Assembly: GCA_008330645.1 (NCBI GenBank)
Contig: VLTN01000041.1
Coordinates: forward strand, 1-64,000
Source of the DNA: Cafeteria roenbergensis
Lineage: Eukaryota; Sar; Bigyra; Bicosoecida; Cafeteriaceae
Length of the DNA: 64,000 nt
Direction: 5' to 3'
The stretch's first letter is position 1; the number at the start of each line of letters is the position of its first letter. The notes under the pieces are model-generated. The model was not told the DNA's origin and searched no databases. It saw only the letters and a list, made by a program, of their open reading frames with translations. The position numbers and the translations under genes were made by a program. Of this stretch, positions 41,001 through 50,373 are shown piece by piece.

Positions 41001-43098
41001 GCCGTCGTCGTCCTCGTCGGACGAGGCCTCAGCTGCGGCCGTCACCGCTGCCACGGAAGCGGCCGCCGCCCTCGTGAGCGCAGCTTCGCCGATGGAAGCG
41101 GCCGCGGCGGTGCCCGCGGAGGACACGCGAAGGCTCCGAAGCGCCGCCCCGACGCTGCCCGTCAACAGCTCCTCGCGGGAGGGCACGGCTGGCGCGGTGG
41201 CGGCCAGCCCCCCGGGGGAGGTGAGGGCCGCCGCGGCGGACGCGGCCTCGCCTGTGGGGCCGGCTGCGGCAGCCGCGGCGGCGGCAGCGGACGGTGAGAG
41301 GCCGGCTGCCTCCGCTGCTGCCGCTGCTGCGGCGGCGGCCACCGGGCCCGACGCCTCGAGATAGGCGCGGTGCTGCTCCTGGTGGCGGCGGCTCTTGCTG
41401 CGCTGCTGGCGCGCGAGCCGGAGCGCCTTCTTGAGGTTGGCCGCGAAGACCGTCTCCTTGCCAGCGTCCTCCTCGTCGGCGCGGATGGCCTCCGAGAGAG
41501 AGCGCTCGTCCGCCGATGCCAGCTCTGGGGGGGGCGGGAGGAAGTAGTCGATGCCAAGGTGGCGCTGCACCTCGGGGCAGTGGATGACCGGAGGGGGCTT
41601 GTCGCCGTCAGCGAGGCGGTCAAAGAACATCGCCACGGAGGCAGACATCCAAACGTCGCGCATGCGGTCCACAGCGTCGTTGATGACAACGTCCGTGGCC
41701 TTGTGCTGCAGCAAGGCGGACATGACGTCCTCGTCCTCGCTGTCCGCGTCGTCCCCGAGCAGCTCCTGGAGGGCCTCGCCCATCACCTTCTGCATGAACG
41801 GCTGGCGAGGCTTGCGCTTGCCGTCGGCCGGGGCCTCTAGCACGGCCTCCTGCTCGCACGCCTCGAAGACGCACATGGACACGGTGTCCACCAGGACGTC
41901 GCGGCGCAGCGGGGTTCGCAGCACCAGCGCGGTGGCGTAGCGCAGGACCAGCGCCCTCTTCTCCACGCGGCTCAGCCGGCTGTAAAGCGGGCACTTGGAC
42001 GACAGGTGGCTGGGGTCCTTGAGCAGAATGCGGTCCAAGATGATGTGGATGCCCTCCTTGATCAGGAGCCACATCTTCGGGCCTTGCCACTCCAGGCTCG
42101 CCGGCTGCGGGCAGGCCGGGGATTTGCAACAGGAAACGAGAGTTGTACGTGGCGACCGCGAGCGCGCAGCGGCGCAGAGCTGGCAGCCAGCGGCAACAGC
42201 CGCGCCGCGCGAGCGGCTTGGGGACAGGGCAGGGCGGGCGCTTGGGGACGCGGTGAGGGAGGGAGGAGGGGGGGGCCGGGGGGGGGCAACTGACTGAACC
42301 GAACGCAGCCGATCTGGGCGCAGCGCGCGGCAGCCACGCGGCAAGCAGGCGCCGCCAGCGGGGCGGGGGCATGAGACCCGGAGACACCGCCCACGAGCGG
42401 TGCTGCTACTGCTGGGCCCGGGCGTGCCGCGCCAGCTGGGCCGGGGAGGGAGGCGCCGAGGTTGCCGCCCCGCCAGGCATCCCGCGAGCCAAGTGTCCCC
42501 GCGCACGCCTTGGCTCGAGGCTGCGCAGCGCGTCTCGAGCAGGGGCACGCACGGCTGCGTGCAAGCGGGGCGCGGGGCCGCGCCGGGCCGGGGCTGCGGG
42601 CGGACGGCGGGCCTGGCGGCCTCCCGTCGCGGGCAGCGAGGGCGGGCGGCGGTGTTCGGCCGGCCTCGTGCCAAAAGAGCGCTGCTTGCGCCCGGGCCGC
42701 GGCTGTCCGCCGGGGAGCGGCAGCCCCGAGGGCCAGCGCGGCACGGCCGCCCCCTCCGCCTGCCGCGGCTTGCCTGCCAGGCTGGCTGGCGGGGAAACCT
42801 GCCGTGCGGCCCGGAGGGAGGAAGGGGCTGCAAGCGGAAAGGCCGGGCTGCCCTTCGCCCCCGGCCGCGCGCTGTGCCGCCTCCCCGCGCGCGCAGCGTG
42901 CGTCGCCCGTTCTCGCGCTCGTGCCCAATCAAGGGCTCTTGGCGCGCTCGTGCGCAGCCTCACCTGACCGATGTCATACGGGGCAAGCATCGTGGGCTTG
43001 GGAGTCCCCGTGCCCGTGCTTGCTGGACCCGAAAAGGTCGAGTACTCGGCTTCTGGGTCCGGGAGTCCCTGCATCATGTCGTCGCCGGCTCGTGCCAT
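38007..43098 (-). CDS. Unrecognised 1,410-residue protein with Glu/Arg coiled coil
   Basis: Two exons, 43098-42964 and 42104-38007, joined across an 859-base GTGAGG...CGCAG intron. Exon 1 gives 45 residues starting MARAGDDMMQGLPDPEAEYS, and the join reads YDIGQ-PASLEWQGPKMWLL. Residues 46-240 look folded and conserved (IKEGIHIILDRILLKDPSHL, ALVLRYATALVLRTPLRRDV, VIHCPEVQRHLGIDYF). A second folded block at about 660-760 has NLWRDGVWPIISNDGHLTW, RFWFLDGSDAIALVPMF and VVSARHELHAIGDAL. Then comes a Glu/Arg/Lys single helix or coiled coil (about 790-920) and an Ala/Ser/Pro-rich tail with a Gly/Ile repeat near the end. Two poly-Gly or poly-Ala spacers divide the blocks. I recognise no family. It may be a cytoskeletal or cilia-associated protein, which is a guess. 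Confidence 0.75.
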
Positions 43099-43605
43099 CG
43101 TGCTTGCCCTAGATCGAGGGGCGGTCGCCTCTCGGTTCGCGGCGGGGCAGCCGCGCGGTGCCAGCCGAGCGAGGGACGGCGCAGGTCAGCCATTGCCCGC
43201 CTCGTCATGCCGACTCTGCCGGGCAAACCCTTGCAGGGCGCACACACTCCAGATTTCAACTGCACGCGCCGCCTTCCCGCCCGCCGGCATGGTCCGCGCC
43301 CGCACGGAAGATAGCCTGCCGCGTGCGTCACCGATGGTCATCGCGATGCGCCCCACGCGGCCGCTCCAGCGATGCGTGGCTGTCTAGGGGCGGGGGGGGG
43401 GGGGGGGGCGCATCGCGCCGCGGGCTTTCGGTTTTCTGGCACAGGCCTCAGGCAATGCCTTGGCCCGAGCTGCGCACGCAATGCAATCGAAAATTCACAC
43501 CAACAAACACACTCCTGGGCCGCGAGGCATCCGACCGGGGAGCGGGAGAGCAGTCGTTGCCTCGCACAGCGGCAAGCCCAGACTCGGGTCGCGCCCAAGC
43601 GGGGT
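43099..43605. other. Intergenic with G17 tract
   Basis: Between two minus-strand genes: 5' region of the 1,410-residue gene and 3' region of the RING gene. It contains a 17-base G run and no gene that I can support. Confidence 0.5.
43392..43408. repeat. G17 homopolymer
   Basis: Seventeen consecutive G on the plus strand, preceded by GGGGC. One of four such tracts in the window. Confidence 0.9.
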
Positions 43606-44631
43606 CTACAAGTACACGCGGAGCACGCTGACGATGCGCTTGCGGCAGAAGAAGCAGTGGCCGAAGCGGCGCCGCACGCCCTCCGCGCACTCTTCGCAGG
43701 CGCCGTGGCCACAGTCGACGAACACCGCATTCTGCTGCTTGTCCATACACACGGGGCACATTGCCCGTGCGGGGGCGTCGGCACCGCGCCCTGTGTCCTC
43801 CTTGGCGGCGGGGGGCGCCGCTCCCTCTCGGGCGCTGGTAGCGCGTGCCACCAGCTCTGCCCTCCGGATCACCTCGTCGGCCCTGGCGGCGTCGTCCGGT
43901 GGCATGGCGGCGCCGGGCACGGCGGGCCCGTCAGCGGCCGCGTCGGCCCCCTTGGCGTCGTCGGCTGCCTCGCGCGCTGGCCTGACGGCCACCTCCCCGC
44001 GCCCGCCCGCCGCCTCGGACGCCAGGATCTCGCGAGCAACCTCGGCGTGCCGGGCGAGCACTCCCCGCCCCTCGCCGCCTGCAGCCTCGTCCTCGGCCTT
44101 GCACTGCCTCTCGTACGCCCGGAGCGCGCGGAAGGCAAGGAAGGTGAACACGCCCACGACAACGTCCACCACGAGGAACGCAAACACCGCGAGAAGCAGG
44201 TACGCCTCGGACTCGTCAGAGTTGCCTGACGCGGCGACGGATATGACGATGAAGAGCACGAAGAGCCCGACGAGCGTCCACGCCAGCAGAAAGTGCAACC
44301 ACAAGAACACAGGCACGCACCGCACTGCGCCAAAGGCCCCCACGAGGGAAACCATCGCGAGAACGAGATTGATGCCAGCCGAGAGCCGCGAGACGCCGCC
44401 TCGCGTGAAGCCGATGGGAAGGCTGGCCAGCGCAAGAACGAACTCGATGGCAGTCGCGACGAGCGCATAGTTTCGCGCCCTGCGCGCCTCGATGGGCATC
44501 CAGCCCGTCGCCCTGTTGAACAGGCTCGGAGGCAGAAAGCGTGGCAGAAGAAACGCATAGCGCCCCCGCGGCTCGAGGTCGAACGCCCGGATGAACTCGC
44601 GCTCGACGCGGGCTCCTGCGGCAGCCGCCAT
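43606..44631 (-). CDS. Four-pass membrane RING-finger protein, probable E3 ubiquitin ligase
   Basis: 341 residues from ATG 44631 (A at -2, G at +4), single exon. Four hydrophobic segments lie in residues ~33-155: ALVATAIEFVLALASLPIGF, INLVLAMVSLVGAFGAV, FLWLHFLLAWTLVGLFVLF and LLLAVFAFLVVDVVVGVFTF. An Ala/Glu/Asp-rich cytosolic linker of about 120 residues follows. The C-terminus is a C3HC4 RING: Cys292, Cys295, Cys307, His309, Cys312, Cys315, Cys326, Cys329, then RIVSVLRVYL. Such proteins usually recruit an E2 and ubiquitinate membrane or ER clients; substrate and membrane are unknown. The even number of segments puts N- and C-termini on the same side. The gene is head to head with a small gene, 291 bases apart. 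Confidence 0.88.
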   Translation of the reverse strand: MAAAAGARVEREFIRAFDLEPRGRYAFLLPRFLPPSLFNRATGWMPIEARRARNYALVATAIEFVLALASLPIGFTRGGVSRLSAGINLVLAMVSLVGAFGAVRCVPVFLWLHFLLAWTLVGLFVLFIVISVAASGNSDESEAYLLLAVFAFLVVDVVVGVFTFLAFRALRAYERQCKAEDEAAGGEGRGVLARHAEVAREILASEAAGGRGEVAVRPAREAADDAKGADAAADGPAVPGAAMPPDDAARADEVIRRAELVARATSAREGAAPPAAKEDTGRGADAPARAMCPVCMDKQQNAVFVDCGHGACEECAEGVRRRFGHCFFCRKRIVSVLRVYL

Positions 44632-44922
44632 CGTCACCCGACAGAGGCTGCGGCGAGCGCCTGGAGGCTCGTCGGCACCCGAGTGAGGCGCAGCGGCGAT
44701 TTCCCCGCAACCGCGGCGAGCCAGACTCTGCTGGCGGTCGCTGGCGCTCGAGCTCTGCCACGCGATTGGCGAGCTGCCACAGGGCTGGAGCCCCACTCCG
44801 GCGGCAGTGCGCGCGGAGACTCTCGTTGCCGTGGTTCGGGGCGACTGCCTGGCCGGCCAGCTGGCGCGGAAGGGAGCAGCCAGAGGGCCTTTCGAGGGCT
44901 TGGCAATTGCACCCGCCGCCGA
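44632..44922. promoter_or_regulatory. Short divergent promoter region
   Basis: 291 bases between the RING gene start (minus) and the next plus-strand start; probably a shared promoter. No specific motif identified. Confidence 0.4.
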
Positions 44923-45669
44923 ATGCGGCGAGTCGCGGTGCGCGTCTGGCGCCCCAGCGGCGACATCGCGGAGGCGCACAGCTTCCTGGTTGGCCATGCG
45001 CCAAGGGGCATCAGCGGGGTGCTCGGCCACGTGGGCTTGCGCCTGTCCGCCGCCGAGGACGGCGAGCCGGACTCCGGAAGCGTTGAGCTCTCCGCGGCTG
45101 CGGACACCGCCCACGAGGCGGACGAGGCAGAAAGCACCTGCTGGGATATCCGGTGTGCCGTCGAGACTCTGAGCACCGTGTCCGGCCTGGGGGTGGTGAG
45201 GCGCCGGAACCCGCTGCACACAGAAGTTGTGGAGATTTGCAACGACTTGCGCGCCAGCGCGATGGGCCGCGCCGAGGGAGGCGGCATCGCCTCCCCGGAG
45301 CCGGCAAGCGACGACGCAGCGACCGCTGGGCGGTCGCGGCGGGTCCAGTACGTCCTGGCCACGGCGGCGGCTGGGGAGGCAGCTTGCCGGGCAGAGGAGG
45401 AGAGCGCTGCTGCGGACACCGCGCGCAGCCGGCTCCGGCGCAGGAAGGGTCTTCCAGGCGCAGACTCGTCCACCAGCGGCGCGGCAGCAGCGCCAGTGGC
45501 GGAAGGGGGCGAGGGAAGCAGCCCGAGGGCTGGCCCCGCCCGCCAGGCTGTCCCCGACGTGATTGCCTCCGAGGAGGACGAGCGAGGGACGCCTGCCACG
45601 GCGGCCGTGTTCAGGGACGGAGACAGCGCGCTAACCGTGCTTCTCGTCCCGGCATTTTTGGTGCAGTGA
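44923..45669 (+). CDS. Hypothetical 248-residue protein
   Basis: Starts at ATG 44923 (MRRVAVRVWRPSGDIAEAHS), the ATG nearest the change from antisense-type to normal composition. The N-terminal 120 residues look folded: FLVGHAPRGISGVLGHVGLR, then STCWDIRCAVETLSTVSGLG and HTEVVEICNDLRAS. The second half is Ala/Glu/Ser-rich with a basic patch (ARSRLRRRKGL) and ends in TVLLVPAFLVQ. No family recognised. Its divergent position beside the RING gene suggests nothing about function on its own. Open frames on the opposite strand are Ser/Ala/Arg-rich shadows. Confidence 0.6.
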   Translation: MRRVAVRVWRPSGDIAEAHSFLVGHAPRGISGVLGHVGLRLSAAEDGEPDSGSVELSAAADTAHEADEAESTCWDIRCAVETLSTVSGLGVVRRRNPLHTEVVEICNDLRASAMGRAEGGGIASPEPASDDAATAGRSRRVQYVLATAAAGEAACRAEEESAAADTARSRLRRRKGLPGADSSTSGAAAAPVAEGGEGSSPRAGPARQAVPDVIASEEDERGTPATAAVFRDGDSALTVLLVPAFLVQ

Positions 45670-46139
45670 CGACGTGCTGGCGGGTGTTGCCAGGCCGGCG
45701 CCCCCGGGCGGCAACGCGCCCTGGCAGGGGGGCCGCGGGGGGCTGGCGGCGCCGTGGCGGCCATGACGCCGCCCCGCTGCCCGAAACCTTCGGGCCAAGC
45801 GCACGCCCAGGTGCGCCCGGTTCGGCAGACGCACGGTTGTCGTCGAGCGCACGATTGGTCGAAACTGTAAACGCAATGCATCGCGAAAGCAAAAGCTGCA
45901 AACACGCAACCCGAATCGTCGCTTGCGCCCTGCTCGCAGCCCTTTCGGTGCTGAGCGCACGGGGAACGCCGGCCAACGGTCCAAGCCGAGGGGGGTGGGA
46001 CTTGCGCGTGCCAGCCGCCCGCCGTCGGGCCACGCGACGACGAGCCGGTGCGGCCTTTTGGCAACGCTCGGCGGGCCTCTGCTCGCGATCGCGGCTCCGG
46101 TTGGTTGGGGCACTCTTGCCTCCGGCGCAAGCGGCAGTC
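45670..46139. other. Intergenic
   Basis: 470 bases between two plus-strand genes. Nothing recognised. Confidence 0.45.
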
Positions 46140-47157
46140 ATGGCAGCCATGTCTGCGGATCGAGTCGTGAAGTACATTGCAGTCGCGCGGCTTTCGGACC
46201 ACGTGATCGCCTGCTCCCACGTGCAGCAGGCCGACCCGACGGTCAACTATGACGAGCGGGTCGAGGCAGTGCTGAAGCGAGGCAAGTGGGGCTCGGTCTC
46301 CTCCCACCTCCTGATTCACGTGAGCCACCCACGCGTCGAGGGTGTGGTGCGCATGCGCGTGGCGGCCGGCAGGTCCGCGCTCGTGGCTGGGGGAGGCAGC
46401 GACCGGCGCCGCCCTCGGCCGCCGGCTGCGTGATCGGATGTTCCTGCGGCGGTTGCTCCTCCTGGTCGCCGCGCTGGGGCCAGACTCAACCCCGGCACGC
46501 CCCCTCGGCATCCCCGCGCCATAGCAAATTGCTGGCGCGTGAATTTCCAGCGTCGCAAGTCGGCGGGGCCGCCACAGCTGCTGCGTGGCTTCGCGCGTCC
46601 GGGGCGCCCAATCGCAGGACGGCTCCAACGCGATTCACCTGGTCACCGGGACGGACAAGCGAGTCTACTTCTGCATCACGTCGAGCAGCTACCCCCAGCG
46701 CTTCGTTGTGCCGTCCGGCTCGGGGAGCAGCGATAAGCCGACCCTGCTCGGCGAGGTCAGGTCGATGGTTGAGGGCCCGGAATTCGCCGACTTGTCCCTG
46801 ACCTGCGGGCGCCAGGGCCTGGGCAGGACTGCCCGTGGCAGGCTCGCGAAGATTGCCGCCACGTTCAACAACCTGGAGGAGATCGACAGCATGACGCGCG
46901 TGCGGGGCAAGCTTGACGAGGTCAAGGGCGCAATGTCCGAGAACATTTCCCTGGCGCTCAACAACCTCGACGCTGCGAAGGACGCTGAAGAGCGCTCCGC
47001 CGGGCTGCGCGAGTCTGCAGACCGCTTCAAGCGCGACGCCAGGACGGTGGAGCACACGATGCGCTGCCGCGCGTGGAAGTGGAACGCGCTCATCGCTCTG
47101 CTCATCATCGGAGTTCTGTGCGCAATCATCATCCCCATCGCCGTCAACGCGTCTTGA
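46140..47157 (+). CDS. Longin R-SNARE (VAMP7/Sec22-like) with Asn at the zero layer
   Basis: 239 residues from exons 46140-46319 and 46618-47157; the 298-base intron is GTGAGC...CGCAG. Residues 1-125 form a longin domain (RVVKYIAVARLSDHVIACSH; across the splice SSHLLIH-DGSNAIHLVTG, then KRVYFCITSSSYPQRF). Residues ~152-212 are the SNARE motif (KLDEVKGAMSENISLALNN...), and 217-236 the tail anchor (ALLIIGVLCAIIIPIAV). Such proteins drive vesicle fusion in the endolysosomal or ER-Golgi route. Aligned to VAMP2, the ionic-layer Arg is Asn176 (codon at 46963) and the usual Arg-Gly after it is absent. ATG 46149 is an alternative start three codons in. Family secure; subfamily and route uncertain. 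Confidence 0.92.
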
Positions 47158-47487
47158 TTCTGGCCCAGCGCGGCAAGGGGCTTCGTCTGTCGGCCCCCCT
47201 TGCCCCCCCGCTCCCTGCATTCCCAGCTCTTCAGTCCGCTCGCATCCGGCCCCGATGCCGGCCGCGTCGGCTGGTCCGAGCCCTGCCCTCGCCCCCTGTG
47301 GCCTCCAGGCGCCCCCGGTGACCTCTAGCGGAGTCCAGGCGCATTCCTTGGCCGAGTGGCTTCGCTTGGAAGCGGCAGCGTCGCTTCCCAGCTTCGTGTT
47401 CGTGGAGGAGTGCGAGTGCGTGTACGAGCTTGTGTGTGGTGGCCTGGCCCAAGCGCCAGTGCCCTGTCCTGCACAGAATGCGATGCC
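47158..47487. other. Intergenic, convergent genes
   Basis: 330 bases between the SNARE stop and the transporter stop. Nothing recognised. Confidence 0.45.
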
Positions 47488-49017
47488 TCACTCGCCATTG
47501 ATCAGCAGCGGGGCGCTCGCCCCGCCCTTGTCTTTGGGCGGGTCCGCGTCATCGAGCCGCTCAGCGCAACTCCGGACTGCAGCCGCCTCGAGGCAGCCGA
47601 GCGCGGCCGTTGCCGCTGCAGACGCTGCAGCCATAGCCAGCAGCAGCGCCTCAGTGCAAGTGTATCCCCACTCGCCCCCGAGCGACGCCACCAGGCCCGA
47701 GCACGCCCCTTGAGCGCCTCCGCTGCGGGGCTGGAGCGCGGACACTGCGAGCGGGAAGATCGCCAGACCAATGTTCTGGAGCGCCGTGGCCACGCCGTAG
47801 CTGGACCCCCCGAGCTTGGGGGGCACCAGCAGCGGCACCAGCGACCAGTTGGAGGACGCGAACAGGGCGTAGGCAACTCCCAGCAGCGCGTGCGTCACCT
47901 CCACGGGCACCGCCCACAGCGGAGGCAGGCCGAGCAGCGCGTGGCTGCAAGCCGCGATGACCATCCCAGCGAGCATCAGCGGCCACCGGCGCCCGAACCG
48001 GTCCACAAGCGCTCCTGCCATCGGAGCCGTCACGGCGCTGACGAGGTAGATGATACCCAGCGTGAGGCCACGGCGCTGGCTCGAGTCCGCGTCCGGCTGC
48101 CGGATGCCCCACCGAAACTTGAGGTAGTCTGTGGCCACGTTGTTGTAGCTGCTGATGCTGGCGGCCCCGATGACGAAGGCGGCGCTCAGCACCCAGAACG
48201 CCGTTGTGAAGGACCCCAGGGCCGCGATTGCCGATCGCAGCATAGCCTGACCGGAAGCCAAGCACCCCGGTGAGGGGGCAGCGCCTCCGGGGCGAGGAGC
48301 GGCAACACCTTCGCCCGACTCGGCGTGGTCCGCCAGCGGGACCTCCCCGGCGACCTCGTCGCTGTGTTCCGCCATGCCGGCGGACTGGACACGCTTGCCG
48401 TCAAGCAGCGCCACTCCCACCGCAGCGCAGCAGGACACTGCGCAGAGGCCCGCAGAGAGCCAGTAGGCGTCGGTGGGGTCAGTGAAGAGCGGACTCACGC
48501 CGTCATTGAGCACGCTGCACCCGCGGCCGAACCCGACGATGATGGCCAGCGCGGTGCCGAGCTCCGCACCCGCAAACCAGCGGGAGACGAGGAAGCTGTT
48601 CACCACCGTAAGAACCTCGCCGCCCAGGCCAAACACAACCCTCCCGCCCAGCATCGTGTCCCAGGACCGCAGCCCGGTGCCGATGGCGAAGATGCACTGG
48701 CCCGCAAACTGCGTCACGGAGAGCGCCACGAGCATCACTCGCGGGGAAAGCCTGTCGGTCATGGCACCGCCCAGCAGCGGAAGAACGGTGTTGGGGATGC
48801 TGTAGACGGTGTACAGCAGCGCGTAGCTCTCGTCGAAGGTCGACCCAGCGTTGAGGCCCTGGTCGCGCATGTGCTCGCGCAGTTGCGGGTTGGTCGCCGC
48901 CGGGTTGTCAAACGCCGCGTACGGCCCAAGCAGCACCAGGCAGCTGAGCGTCAGCGCTACCCACCGCCAGGCCTTCCACGACGGCGCCCCCGTCTCCTCG
49001 GGCTTGCGCGTGCCCAT
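47488..49017 (-). CDS. MFSD1: MFSD1-like major facilitator transporter
   Basis: 509 residues from ATG 49017, single exon. It matches MFSD1, a lysosomal dipeptide exporter in animals: the first membrane segment CLVLLGPYAAFDNPAATNPQ parallels the YYCFDNPAAL of MFSD1. Then LLYTVYSIPNTVLPLLGGAM and GRVVFGLGGEVLTVVNSFLV follow as in that family. Twelve hydrophobic segments can be traced, six before and six after an acidic Ala/Pro/Gly-rich central loop (about residues 225-275). The second half starts with the pair FWVLSAAFVIGAASISSYNN, and DRFGRR is the classic MFS loop motif. The C-terminus ends SAPLLINGE, a possible dileucine-type sorting signal. Substrate by homology only. The next gene upstream is on the same strand, 833 bases away. 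Confidence 0.9.
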   Translation of the reverse strand: MGTRKPEETGAPSWKAWRWVALTLSCLVLLGPYAAFDNPAATNPQLREHMRDQGLNAGSTFDESYALLYTVYSIPNTVLPLLGGAMTDRLSPRVMLVALSVTQFAGQCIFAIGTGLRSWDTMLGGRVVFGLGGEVLTVVNSFLVSRWFAGAELGTALAIIVGFGRGCSVLNDGVSPLFTDPTDAYWLSAGLCAVSCCAAVGVALLDGKRVQSAGMAEHSDEVAGEVPLADHAESGEGVAAPRPGGAAPSPGCLASGQAMLRSAIAALGSFTTAFWVLSAAFVIGAASISSYNNVATDYLKFRWGIRQPDADSSQRRGLTLGIIYLVSAVTAPMAGALVDRFGRRWPLMLAGMVIAACSHALLGLPPLWAVPVEVTHALLGVAYALFASSNWSLVPLLVPPKLGGSSYGVATALQNIGLAIFPLAVSALQPRSGGAQGACSGLVASLGGEWGYTCTEALLLAMAAASAAATAALGCLEAAAVRSCAERLDDADPPKDKGGASAPLLINGE

Positions 49018-49850
49018 GTTGGTGTGACGCGTGTAGCGGCAAGTTGCACTCCTCGCAAGGAGCCCCCCGTGGCGCAGGGAGTCCGCGCGGTGCCGCAGGC
49101 GCGAGGACGACAGAAAGAGCGGCTGAGCGCAGGTGGCGCGGGTATCGGGGTGCGGCTCGTCGGCTGCGTGTGCTTGGCTGGCGGGGGGGCTCGCCACCTG
49201 ATGGGCTCTGCAACAGCAGTCGCGCTGACGCCGCCTTGCCCCGTGGCAGCCAGCCGGGCGCTCACCAGCCGCACGGGACGCGCGTGACGGGGACGGGCGC
49301 GACCGTGATCCAATGGCCGCGTGTTTGGGTGCTGTCGGGACCGCCACACAGGCTTCCGTGGCGCGGCTTTCCGCTGCTGCCAAGGCGCAAATCTGACCAC
49401 GTCACACGGCTCTCGGTCGGAATTGCAACCCGGCGCTGCGACTGCCGCGCGCGTGCCTCGGGCCGCCCGCAGTGCTGCCGCAAACGAGACGGACGAGCAT
49501 TGATGCGGGCGGCTGTCACAGGCCGCCAGAGTGCGGTCGCCGAGGCACCTGCAAAACTGAAGCGGCTCGATTGGCGGAACGAGGTCTGGAACGCGCCGCG
49601 GCGCCCAAGCGCTTGCAAGCCCGCGAAGCCAATGTGCGCACAGGCTCCCTTAGCCCCAGCGAGCAATCAGCGTCAGGGGCCAAGGGGCGCTGCCCCAGCC
49701 TCTCCGGCGCCTTCGGCGGTGGAGGGCCAGAACTTGGGCTGCGTTGCACAAAAGCCCGGCCCCTGGCACCAAGCACCAAGGCCCGCGGCAAGAGTGCGCC
49801 CATGCGCTGGCCCGTCCGCCGAGCGGCGCAGCCAGCCGGGCCGCACGGGC
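49018..49850. other. Intergenic, 3' UTR of selenoprotein and 5' region of transporter
   Basis: 833 bases between two minus-strand genes. The selenoprotein side should be its 3' UTR and includes the SECIS candidate at 49440-49535; the rest precedes the transporter. No coding sequence supported. Confidence 0.5.
49440..49535 (-). promoter_or_regulatory. Candidate SECIS element (form 2)
   Basis: On the minus strand, TGA at 49518-49516 and GA at 49459-49458 can form the SECIS quartet. After one A-C mismatch, nine Watson-Crick pairs follow: 49513-49505 with 49470-49462 (GCCGCCCGC/GCGGGCGGC). An unpaired AA at 49501-49500 lies on the 5' side of the apical loop, followed by a four-pair upper stem TGCT/AGCA (49499-49496 with 49476-49473). 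That is the layout of a form 2 eukaryotic SECIS. It lies about 330 bases after the selenoprotein stop. The lower helix is weak. Not folded by computer. Confidence 0.55.
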
Positions 49851-50373
49851 CTAGGCCGACGACGGCTTCACCCAGTCCTTGGGAATGGTGCCCTTGGTCG
49901 CGTACGCAGCGATGGCGCTCGCCAGGCCCTTGAAGTCCGGGAAGGACCCGCAGGCAAGCTTGCTGTGCGCAAGCATGCCGTCGACGACGACCTCGAACGA
50001 GCCCGTGCGTCCCCCCCCGGCGCGAATGGCGGCCTCGAAAGCAGAGTCCCCTTCCGAGGCATCAGCCAGGCGGCTGATTTCGATCGAGAGCATGCGCGCC
50101 CTCGACTCGTACCCTCACCTCCGGCTGCGAAGGAGGAGGGCAACAGGTGCATGGGAACGCGGCGCTCTGGGTTCCTGGCGACAGCGCGCGCAGCGGCTGG
50201 CGCCAGCGAGCGGCACAAAGCGCAGCGACCCGGCGGAAAGCCGAGCGGCGGCGGGGAGGGGGGCGTCATTGGCGTGACCGAAGCTCCACAGCGGCAGCGC
50301 GGGGCCGCCCGGGCGCGCCCAAGACGCACCAGAACTCGATCGTTACGGAAATGTCCCGCGCGGTTGAAGCCAT
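49851..50373 (-). CDS. SELENOW: Selenoprotein W-like (Rdx family) with in-frame TGA
   Basis: 105 residues from exons 50373-50330 and 50124-49851; intron of 205 bases, GTGCGT...CGCAG. The splice falls inside a Cys codon (TG|C) and produces VTIEFCRRUGYESRARMLSI, where U is a TGA. This matches the CxxU redox motif and flanking GYxSR helix of selenoprotein W (Cys15, Sec18). Downstream, RTGSFEVVVDGMLAHSKLAC is the second Rdx signature (FEV...G.L.HSK), then GSFPDFKGLASAI. Rdx proteins have a thioredoxin-like fold and act as small thiol redox proteins. Unspliced reading would give only an 80-residue fragment from ATG 50093, without the active site. A SECIS candidate lies downstream. If TGA were a true stop the conserved C-terminal half would be unreachable, which argues for recoding. 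Confidence 0.85.
50115..50117 (-). other. Selenocysteine codon (TGA)
   Basis: In-frame TGA, codon 18 of the spliced selenoprotein W-like gene, in the U position of CxxU. It overlaps a GGTGAGGG sequence that could be mistaken for a splice donor. Confidence 0.8.

Noticed and set aside
44634-46628. Long minus-strand frame of 664 codons
   Set aside because: Spans the hypothetical gene and SNARE exon 1 in antisense; Ser/Ala/Arg shadow composition.
50112-50120. GGTGAGGG read as a splice donor instead of a Sec codon
   Set aside because: Using it as a donor loses the helix after CxxU, which matches selenoprotein W on both sides; no suitable partner acceptor ending CGCAG follows.
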